Shown here: piece after piece, positions 38,926-47,892 of the stretch
How the letters are laid out: each line of letters starts with the position of its first letter
How positions within the stretch are numbered: the stretch's first letter is position 1
Assembly (NCBI RefSeq): GCF_021134715.1
Contig: NC_060024.1
Span: 8,494,001 to 8,558,000 of the forward strand
Direction of reading: 5' to 3'
DNA: 64,000 bases
Source of the DNA: Daphnia pulex
Taxonomy: Eukaryota; Arthropoda; Branchiopoda; Diplostraca; Daphniidae
Translations under genes and position numbers: made by a program
The notes under the pieces: model-generated
Database searches by the model: none
What the model saw: the letters and a program-made list of their open reading frames with translations, nothing else
Told to the model about the DNA's origin: nothing

Positions 38926-39183
38926 ATTTTTTTTTTTTTTTTTTTTATATATAAAAGGGCGCGGGTCGCAGGCAGCGACTATAGCCCGGGTGTATTTCGG
39001 TTTTGAGTTTTTCTGCCTGAGCAGCATATATACAATCTGTACAAAGGTGAGATTCAGAGAGGTGTTAGGGCAGGATGGTTTAGTTCAGCTAGGTGGTTGA
39101 TTGACTGGGATGGATGAGTGGGGTGGTTGGGAGCAGATGGATAATGATTCTGATTATTTCTGATAATGATTCTGATTTCTGAC

Positions 39184-39483
39184 CGGCCTCTCCTCTTGCC
39201 CTCCCCACCGGCCCGGAGCCGCATATTTTGGTGCGACCGTCCGGAGCGGCGGAAAAGACCTTCCAAAGCATAACACCGTTTTTGGGTGCAGAATTGAAAG
39301 TAGAGAAGAGGCGGGAGATGACAGTACGACACACGCCTCCCCTCTTGCCGTCCCCGCCGGCCCGGAGCCGCACATTTTGGTGCGGCCGCCCGGAGCGGCG
39401 GGAAACGGCCCCTCAAGACATACCACCGTTTATAGGTGCAGAATCGAGGGTAGAGGGGAGGCGGGACTGATGATAGAAACGAG
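39184..39483. repeat. Two tandem copies of a 150-base unit in the LINE 3' UTR
   Basis: Copies start at about 39184 and 39334 with a period of 150. Both share the CTCTTGCC, CGGCCCGGAGCCGCA, ATTTTGGTGCG, CCGGAGCGGCGG and GGTGCAGAAT blocks. They lie within the LINE 3' UTR; on the minus strand they are read as mostly open frame, but no protein family is evident. Confidence 0.85.
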
Positions 39484-39621
39484 TTTTTTAAAAAAAAAGA
39501 AGATAACTTAAAGTCAAAAGAGAGAAAAAATAATAATAATAAAAAAAAAAGAAGCATCAAATCGACACACAAAAAAAAAGAGTGATGAACAGGCGAAACA
39601 GGGAGAGGGGGTAGTCCCTCT

Positions 39622-42600
39622 TTAAGAGTTTATTTGTGGCTTGGCTAGCCGACGGGACTGCTTGATGAACTTGATCATGATTGTCCATAGCGTTTCAGAT
39701 TGGCTGATGGCGGAGAGTGATGGTGGCCAGTCCGTTGTGGCTAGAGTGAAGTCTGTTCTTTGTGGGTTAAAGATCGGGCAGGAGAAAAGGAAGTGTTGGA
39801 CCGTTTCGATGGGAGCTCCACATAAGCACGCTGGATGCTGGATGAGTTTCATGCGGTGAAGATGGCCGTTTAGGCGAGAGTGGCCTGTCAGGATCTGGAT
39901 TGTTAAGTAATTGATGTAATTGATTGATGTCTCTGCCGCGTAGAATGTTTGTAGAATATATGTCCGGGAAGAAAAGCCTGGTGATAGCACCTGTATGGGA
40001 GGTTTGCCATTCTGTGTTCCATTTTGGGAGAGAGTGAGACCGGATCTTGGCTCTAATGGCTTTATTTGAGAAGGTCGGAGAAATGGGCATGGGGCTATAG
40101 GAAATAGCTAGCGACTGAAAGGGCTGGATCGTCTGGATGGGCTCCATGGCCCCAAAACTGGCCAGTTTAGGCCCCTCTGCCTCAGGGTCTATTCCATAGA
40201 ATATGTCGGCCTGCGACTGAATATTCAGGAGAAGGAGGAGGCTTGACGCGTCGGTTCGATCTAGCCTTCGAGATGAGAGAGCGAAAGAGAGGCTTGATAG
40301 ACTCGTGAGAAAAATTTCGAGTCGGGTGTAGCTGGAAGATAGGTCGGTTGCCAGTTTTAGAGCTTCGTTGATCGCGAGCGAGTTGGCTTGATGTCTGTCG
40401 ATGCAGTGTGGCAGCGTGAGATGAGCGATCGATTTGACCGAATCATGGTCGGCAGCGACTATACCATATCCGTAACCTTCCCTGTTTTTAGATGGGGAGA
40501 CAATAGGGTAGATGCGGACGTATCCTTCACGCCAAGAGTTAAGAGAAATAGGATCTAAGCTACTTAGACGATGGATTTTTATGTTGTATGACCAAGGTGG
40601 GATAGAGGGATAGACAGGCTTGGAAGTTTGATTCGGCGAAGGTATGGATAATATGTCTGGAAAAACGCTGGTTATGAAGGAGATCGATGAGGAGGGGAAA
40701 GTTTCGGACTCTCGCTTTGATAGAAGCCGGAAGGCGGCGAGTTCCGTAAAGATTAGATCTATGGGAAGGAGATTTGAGAGGACAAGCAGAGCGTCGTTTG
40801 GGGCGGATTTGAATGCCTTAGTGAGGAGAAGAGAGATTTGACGCTGAAACGATCTTGCTTTCCTCTTGCCGTTTTTGGTACGTAGAACAGAGATCCATAC
40901 AGCACAGTTATATGATACAATTGGCTCGATTGCGGCTTGGTAGAGAAAGCGAAGGCGATTTTTATCAAAACCCTATGTGAGGCGAAGACAGCAGCTAATT
41001 GAGAAAAGAGCGCGTTTGGCCGCGGAGCATTTGTGAATTAAGTGGGGTAGCCATTTTAGGTTAGAGTCAATTAAGAGGCCGAGAAAAGTGGTTTGTTGGG
41101 AGGGGGGAATTTTTAGATCCCCTATTGACAGAGATAGGTGGGAGACGGGGATCCGTTTTTTTGAAAACAGCATAAACACCGTTTTGGATGCGTTGAGCGA
41201 CAGCTTGACTTCCGAATGTTTTTGGCTCACTCTTTCCACGGCAGTCTGAAGTTGATTCGTGGCCATGCCTGGGTCTTTGTGTTGGGTTGCGAGGTTTGTG
41301 TCGTCCGCATAGCCTGTGATGAGGGCATGAAATGGAAAAGAGCTGCGTATGATGTCGTCCACCAAGAGATTCCATAGCAGAGGTGACAAAACACCTCCTT
41401 GCGGGCAGCCGAGAGTTACTGGTCTCTCTAGGCTAGCGTCGTTTGCTGACAGTGTTGCTGTACGTTCGGCAAGGAAACTGGAGACGATTGAGCAGAGATA
41501 GTGGGGGCACTTGCGCTTTATTAGTATCGCAATGATGGCGGGGTGCCAGGCGGAGTCGAAAGCGCTCTTTATATCTAAGAAAGCCGATGCCGTGTATAAT
41601 TTATCCGTGAAGCCGTTTTCTATGAACGAAACTAGCGAAAGCGTCGCCGACTCAGTCGATTTCCCCTCTCGAAATCCATGTTGATTTTGACTGAGCCAGT
41701 TACGCGAGGAAGCAAACCAATTTAGGCGGTTCAGTAAAATGTTTTCAAGAAGTTTGCTAAAATTTGAAATGAGACTAATGGGTCTAAGGCTCTGAAGGAG
41801 AGAATAGTCCTGTTTGTTTTGCTTGCCAAGAATCGAGACTTTGACAGATTTCCAGGGAGTCGGGAAGTAACATAGGGAGAGGCAGGCATCGAAAACGAGA
41901 CGGAGGCGCGCACGAATCAGCGGCATAGAGAGAAGAAGTAGACCAGCTGATACATTATCGGATCCGGCCGCCGCTTTGGGATTGAGGGACGAGACTGCTT
42001 TCTCAAATTCCCATTCTGCGATGGGCGGGATTGAGATGTGGTCAGGTTTTGCTAAATACTCTGTTACTAAGTGCTCGGTGCGTTGGTGACATGGCTCTGA
42101 AATTGTGGTTATAGGAAAGAAATGGTTGGCACAGTGCATTAAGATATCTGTTGGGTTTGTGATTTTTTGGTCGTTTATGGTGAGGAAAGCAGGGCCCCCT
42201 GTCGATTTGGATTTTCTGCTGGCGGATTTTATTGCCGCAAATAATTCAGTCGGAGACGAGTTTTTCCGAATCTCTTGCCATGCTAGGGATTTGGCTCTTC
42301 GTATCTCCCTTTGATACACTGCCGAGCAGCTCCGACTGATCTGTTTGTCGTGGTCATTCCGTGAAATGGACCACGTTTTGTAGGCCTTGCGTGCCTTTGT
42401 GCGTAACGCGCAGAGCTCCCGAGACCACCATGGCATCGACCGATTTGCCGTTTTTCTTACGACTGGCAGTGCGGCTGCTTTGGCGCATTTTACTATAGCC
42501 GCAGAGATTTGCTCTATTTCTACAAGGATGTTGGGGACGGACGGATGAGAAATTGTCGGAGAGTGGGTATTGAGCTCGAGGGGGAGAAGAGACAGGTATC

Positions 42601-43375
42601 GCTGTTTGTTGATGTTAGTTAGTTTAGGGACCTTCTCGCTGTTGCTTCCTCTTTTTTTGGGTGATTTGGTGATGGTTGTGAGAAATTCGAAATAGATGAA
42701 AGGATGATCTGAGAGAGAAGGAAGTGGCAGGAATCGCCAGTTTGAGAGTTTGATGAGGTCGCCATATACAGTTAGATCGACAAAACTTGTGCCGGCTGGC
42801 TTGAATTCAAGGTCCGTTTTTTCGATGTTTGTTATGTTGAGGTTGCGTCGGTGAACGGCAAGTTCAAGCTCTTCACCCCTACTGTCTGTAGTCGGGCTGA
42901 ACCAGAGCTGGTTATGGGCATTTGTGTCCATCGAGAACAGAGAAAGCGAATTTGTCTCCGACGAGAACAGTTGCTCTATTACGGCTTCGAAATTTGGGAG
43001 GGACGGCCTGAGGTATACGGAGAAGAGCTTTATGGAACCTGATTTCGTGCTGATTTCTATGCCAGCTGTGAAATTATTTGAGAGAGGGAGCAGCGACGTG
43101 GCTCTGGGAATGGAGGAGTCTCGCGTGAGAATCGCGGCTCCAAATGCGTGATCGTTTTTAGAGAGAAGATGGTGGGAGGAGTAGCCCGGTGGGATATTTG
43201 CTATTTGTGGTGGGTCAGCTGTTAACGCATACGGCTCCTGTATTAACGCTATGTCTATGTCAAAGTCAAGAAGGATTTGCGAGAGAGAGAGGGATGCCAG
43301 TTTTGAATGTCGTAGATTAATCTGGAGACAGCGGAGGCTACTCTTTGGAGTGGAGAATTTGGATGGTGCTACCAT
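39622..43375 (-). pseudogene. LINE ORF2: endonuclease, reverse transcriptase, RNase-H-like domain; one stop, one frameshift
   Basis: The first 800 codons (43375-40973) are open. The endonuclease has IALIQEPY, MDTNAHN and SLSDHPF. The RT has LRPISLISNFSKLLE, QHGFREGKSTESA, FLDIKSAFDSAW, CPQGGVLSPLLW and GYADD. An in-frame TAG at 40975-40973 interrupts the thumb. The same frame then continues through an RNase-H-like region (about 40560-40250) to about 39990. Beyond that the conserved tail (LTGHSRLNGHLHRM, PACLCGAPIETVQHFLF) is in another frame, so a frameshift lies at about 39990-39900. The ORF2 start overlaps the ORF1 stop by seven bases, which suggests coupled re-initiation. Confidence 0.85.
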
Positions 43376-44970
43376 TTACGGTTGAGAAATTCTCGGTAGC
43401 GAGCGACGGCTCTGACTTGCTCTGGGCAGCCACGGTGGCCGGCTTGGTGCGGGCCACCACAGTTTGCACAGATTGGGTCGTTGTCTGGTACTGGACACTC
43501 GGATGTGCGGTGGCTTCCTGAACATTTGCCGCATTTTGGGTGTTGGGCTCTGCAAATCATTTGGGTGTGGCCGTATCCCTGGCATTTAAAGCAGCGCCTT
43601 ACCTCTCTGTTTAAATCGATGTCGACTATGCGCAGGGACTCGTCGAAAAAAGCAGCTCTTTTTTTGTCTAGAGCTGCTTTTTTGGCCCGCTCGGATTTCA
43701 AAAGAATTTTTACGTGTCCCAGGTTAGTCCCTTGCTTTCGAAATATGGTCTTAATGTCGTGAATCTGTCCGCGAAACGTTTTGTTTCGGTGCTCTAGTTC
43801 CTGTCGCAGCGCATCTAAATCTGAGACCTCAGCAAACAAAATGACCACAGGGTGTAATGACTCTATCTTCCTAACGCCTTTGAACATGTCCTTAAACTTT
43901 GGGTTGTCTTGAAATAGCTTGGCTGCCCTGGCGGCATCGGCCGCATCATCAAACGTGATGAATTCTTGGTTGTCTCTGTGTCTTACGCGGTGGGGAATTA
44001 GGCCGGTGGTTTCTGAATTTAAAAGAGTTTCAAGGGCGGATACCGAGAGTGGTTGATTTGGCTTCCTTCCGTCGGCGTAATCGGCAACCACAACGGAGGC
44101 CGTGCCCTCCCGAGCAACGTCTGCGTAAGAAGGCTTTGTTTGGGCAGAGAGAAAGGCTTCGAGAGCTCTGTCGGCCACAGTAACTTTTAAGCTGGTAATT
44201 TCGGCCTGGAGCTTTCCTAGATTGCAGTCTCGCTCAGTTTTGGTCTGAGACAACTCTGCTGTCAGCTGATCAATTTCTTCGATTAAAACTGATTCAGAGT
44301 TGTCATATTCCTCTTCTGTGGCATCTGATATCTCGCACTGTTCACGGAGGAGAGTAATGCAAGAGTTTAGTTTCGTAATGAGTTCAGGCTTACCCAAGGC
44401 CTCCAGGTTTAGATTTGATTGGTCGGCCAGGAAGGCATTGGCAGCTTGCCTTGCATTTTTCCCCTTTTTTGACAATTGCTGCTGTAAAGTGTCGGGGGAA
44501 CGAGCGTTCATATTTCTTTTCTTCGAGTGGACGCTGGGCGACTGTGAGACAAAAGTATGAGATAAGTTCATAGTGGATGTGGAGTTACCAGGGTGGAGTC
44601 TGCACTGATTGCTGCAGTACGTGCGGTTTGAGTTGGTGTACTCCGTGTTGCAGGTTTTGCATATTTTGACAGTTGTTGTTGTCCCGGGCGAGATTCCGAT
44701 TGCCGACACCTGTGACGCCTGGGAGGCGCCACCGTCGTCGACTATGTCCATGACAGGCCTGTGGCCGGGACGTACAGGGAGCGTAATTTTATAATATCCA
44801 GGTGGGCTAGAGTAGGGCAGGATGATACACAATTGACGACGATGTGATGATTGCTGATTTTGTGAAAGTTTGGTGATGAACGGTATAGAACTATATGAGA
44901 AAAATCGAAAAAACTTGGGAGCCGGTTGACAGTCGTGACTAGTGCTTGACAGCAGACGACGACCTGTCAT
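43369..44970 (-). CDS. LINE ORF1 nucleic-acid-binding protein
   Basis: An open frame of 533 codons. Near the N-terminus is a Cys cluster (CKTCNTEYTNSNRTYCSNQC), then a coiled-coil-like acidic middle (about residues 200-265). At the C-terminus are three zinc knuckles (CFKCQGYGHTQMIC, CGKCSGSHRTSEC, CANCGGPHQAGHRGC), as in ORF1 proteins of I and R1 elements. The first ATG (44970) lies partly inside the target-site duplication, so the native start is more likely the internal Met at about 44751 (MDIVDDGGASQ). The product binds element RNA in the family. No stop or frameshift was seen. Confidence 0.85.
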   Translation of the reverse strand: MTGRRLLSSTSHDCQPAPKFFRFFSYSSIPFITKLSQNQQSSHRRQLCIILPYSSPPGYYKITLPVRPGHRPVMDIVDDGGASQASQVSAIGISPGTTTTVKICKTCNTEYTNSNRTYCSNQCRLHPGNSTSTMNLSHTFVSQSPSVHSKKRNMNARSPDTLQQQLSKKGKNARQAANAFLADQSNLNLEALGKPELITKLNSCITLLREQCEISDATEEEYDNSESVLIEEIDQLTAELSQTKTERDCNLGKLQAEITSLKVTVADRALEAFLSAQTKPSYADVAREGTASVVVADYADGRKPNQPLSVSALETLLNSETTGLIPHRVRHRDNQEFITFDDAADAARAAKLFQDNPKFKDMFKGVRKIESLHPVVILFAEVSDLDALRQELEHRNKTFRGQIHDIKTIFRKQGTNLGHVKILLKSERAKKAALDKKRAAFFDESLRIVDIDLNREVRRCFKCQGYGHTQMICRAQHPKCGKCSGSHRTSECPVPDNDPICANCGGPHQAGHRGCPEQVRAVARYREFLNRKW

Positions 44971-44974
44971 GACT
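44967..44974. repeat. Target-site duplication of the 6-kb LINE, right copy
   Basis: TCATGACT, identical to 38918-38925. Confidence 0.75.
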
Positions 44975-45619
44975 GTAAATCAAACCTAGTGAATATTCTG
45001 AACTCGTAAATCTAAGAGAAAAATATCATATTGTATTGATTATTGATAGTTTTTATTGACTTCGAATATGACAAAAAGGTATTAACTGAATTCCACGGCG
45101 TTTTGAAGCAAAAATGTGTAGTAACTCTGGACCACTCGCCTAACAGAACACAGCGTACTGAGTCACAAGACTTTCAAGCCTAGCCAAGGAACTGTGCAAG
45201 CAACAGTAAATCATGAACGCAGAACGCTGCATTCACTGCATCGAGCTATCGCCCGTTCCAATCGTCTAGCCTAAGTGTTTCAGTCAATGAGCTCTCTCAA
45301 AAAGCTAGGGAAAATTTCCCAGTTCCCCTCCCCTTCCTTCTCCCTTCCATTAGGCAGCAAAAGGCGGGAAGAAATGGTGGTGATAAGAAGAGGGACGGAA
45401 AGGGAGAATGGCATCAGCTGCCTTCTGGCAATGGTGAGTTCTTGGGGCGGGGGTGGGGGTGTCCGGGGGCTTCTTCACTGGATGGCTCTTTCTCAGTAGG
45501 CTATAGGAGGGGGAAACTGGGGAAATTCCCCTAGCATTTTAACCTCACTTAAAAATGGGAAACACCGCTGGCGAAATAAGCGGTCCGCCAAAATTAATCC
45601 AAAATGTTTGATTGATGAT

Positions 45620-46330
45620 TAGGGGAGAGCGGGGTCATAGAGGACAAAAAATTTGTTTTGTCTGTAATTCAGTGTGTAACAATGTTATGTTGAAATAAAT
45701 TAGATTAGTGCAATGAGCGTTGCTTGTATAACATTAGGGAATTTTTTCATCGCCATACGTTTTTTAGTTTACGAGTTATTGAATTTCAAAAATAGGGGTA
45801 AAATGGTTGTTGAGGAAAAATGTGGGGTAAAACTGGACAGAGGGTGTCCCATACTGGACGCGGTTAATTGCATTTAAAGTTTTTATTATTAATGTTTAAA
45901 AAAATTACCTAAATAGGTCTACTTCATCAATAGAAAATCTATTTTAGCGTAGATTAAATTTCAAAAAAATTAATTGACATGAAGAAAATTAACGAATGAA
46001 GTTAAGGGGGAAGGAGACTGGACAATTTCTATACCAGATGGAGAAGTGGGAGGGGCATCTTAGATATTGACTATTTATTGATTCTAGTCCAAAATCACCC
46101 CCAATGAGGGTCTCTTTTTCCCAAAAATGAGCGGAATTGTTTTCCACACCCCCTTGATTTTTTTCGTAGTTGTATCTTAAAGAAAAAAAAATTAAAAATT
46201 ATTAAATTTTGTCGTGTTTTTTTACCTGAATGGGATAGTATTGGACAGATGCCTGTACCAGGTTAGACATGGTCTTTATAAGAGGACAGAATTAAGTAAA
46301 AATTTTGAAAAAAATACAAAATATAGGGAA
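45620..46330 (+). repeat. Dispersed repeat, copy 1 (MITE-like)
   Basis: It begins TTAGGGGAGAGCGGGGTC, resembling the terminal repeat of the element at 56683. Its right part (46215-46290) contains AGTATTGGACAGA and ACCAGGTTAGAC, which reappear in reverse complement at 53670-53740. AT-rich and non-coding. A matching inverted right end was not found, so it may be truncated. Confidence 0.55.
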
Positions 46331-47401
46331 TTATATGATAATATCACCACAGACTAGGAGGGTAAAGACTATGAATAGGGCTGAGAGGAAGGATTAAATA
46401 AGCTACCCTCGTCCTATGCCGTGTGGTAGCACGTCGTGCCCATTTTTGAAAAGCCATTATTTTTCCTCGTTTCCCTACTGACTTGAGTGTTTACACACCG
46501 TATATTTGTAAATCAACCACTTAATATTTCAATAATGTTTTCATTTCTAAATAAAGGTTAGATGTTCCCCATGTTGTGTGAATTATTTAAAATTTCTATG
46601 TGTTCTCTAGACACGATCGATAAATTACTTTATTAAACACCCTTTTTCCCATTTTCAGGCCTATTTCAGAGAATCGTTAAACGCTGCACTGAAAGAAAAC
46701 AACCGATACTGATTTTTACAGCTCTTTTTTGGCAGATAGTTTCATGAAACTGCGGTGAAAGATTTATAGATTTATATATTTATATGTCCTGATAGGAGCA
46801 TTAGGATGATAGGAGTCTTTTTTTTCAAGTTTTTTGTCAAACGTGCTTTCTCCTAAAGCCGTTTTGTGGCACCACCAGAAGTACCACCAGGAGAGAGCCA
46901 ATCAGAATGCGTGGAAAACTGGGCACGCACTCCTACCAAAGGGTCGGGTTCCACCGTGGAGACCATGTTGCTCTTTTCCTCCGGGGCACTCAACTCATCT
47001 ACTCATAGGCTTCTTTAGTTGAGGTTGCTCGTTTATTCCCTCTTGGCTTCCAAGAGGATCCTGGGGGGTGATATTAGGACTGTGTTTACGTTGGTTTTTC
47101 GGACAAATTGCGGGTTTCGTGCATTTTGTCCCTAGTATCCTGTCTGTGGTGGGTGGGCGTGGTTAATCGTATTGAGACGGACAATATGAAAAAAAAAATA
47201 TCCCGGTCCGTTCAGCGGATCGTTAGCGCTGGCGATTAAACCGCTTTTATCGTTTTGCGGTATGGATTTAGGGAAGGGGTCGATTTTGGAGTGTGGATGG
47301 GCAGGTAGGGGTCGATTTTTTGGGGGGGATGGGTGGGTGTTGTGGGGTTATTTTCTAACGGGGGGCCTACCCCCCTCCCCTTTTTATGACGCGTAGTTAA
47401 A

Positions 47402-47480
47402 GTGTCGTCTGCATTCATTTTGATTTCAGCAGGGAATTCAGTTTAAGCCTTAATTGAAATCAAAAGTTTGCAGATGACAC
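47402..47480. repeat. Imperfect hairpin
   Basis: The arm GTGTCGTCTGCATTCATTTT, followed by GATTTCA, faces its imperfect complement ending GCAGATGACAC across a loop of about 26 bases. About 450 bases downstream of the carboxypeptidase stop. Confidence 0.6.
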
Positions 47481-47752
47481 AACAGGGTGAAAACTACTCA
47501 GATACAGCAAGTTATCTTTTAATTTAATCTTTAATTTATAAATTAGCAATATCTTAACTTTAATGACTAATAAATATTTTTTTGTGCACGAAATACTGTA
47601 TTACAACAACCCTTGTACTCTTCTTAGGAAATATATTTATTTAAAAAAAATCACCAAGAGGGACCTGCCGTAACACCGGCACCTTCTGGTTGCAGTGATT
47701 CCCGAGTTATTTTCATTAATAAAAAGAACTGTTTCTCGCCAAACTCTGTCTC

Positions 47753-47758
47753 TTTATT
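47753..47758 (-). terminator. Candidate polyadenylation signal of the carboxypeptidase gene
   Basis: AATAAA on the minus strand, about 135 bases after the stop codon. Confidence 0.45.
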
Positions 47759-47892
47759 GTCACGGTAAAGACCCCCCACCCAATAAATTCAATATTTTCA
47801 AAACTTGCTGATTATGCCATTGCATTGTCGGAATTCCTGCTGTAAACAACTTATATGCACAGCAAGCACAGGAACATGAACAACATAGAGAA

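Larger units (their letters stand above)
38926..44966 (-). mobile_element. I/R1-group non-LTR retrotransposon, nearly full length (6041 bases)
   Basis: The element runs on the minus strand from 44966 to a poly(A) tail visible as a T-run at about 38927-38946. It carries ORF1 with zinc knuckles, ORF2 with endonuclease, RT and an RNase-H-like region, and a 3' UTR of about 680 bases containing a tandem repeat. An 8-base target-site duplication bounds it. Damage is limited to one in-frame TAG and one frameshift in ORF2, so the insertion is young compared with the other elements in the window. Confidence 0.85.
44975..47750. other. Intergenic DNA with repeat copies
   Basis: No gene could be supported. 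It contains a diverged repeat at about 45620-46330 (second copy at 53.1-53.76 kb) and an imperfect hairpin at about 47402-47480. Confidence 0.5.

Noticed and set aside
39054..39572. 172-codon open frame on the minus strand near the LINE 3' end
   Set aside because: It is made largely of the GC-rich 150-base tandem repeat in the LINE 3' UTR; other frames are equally open.
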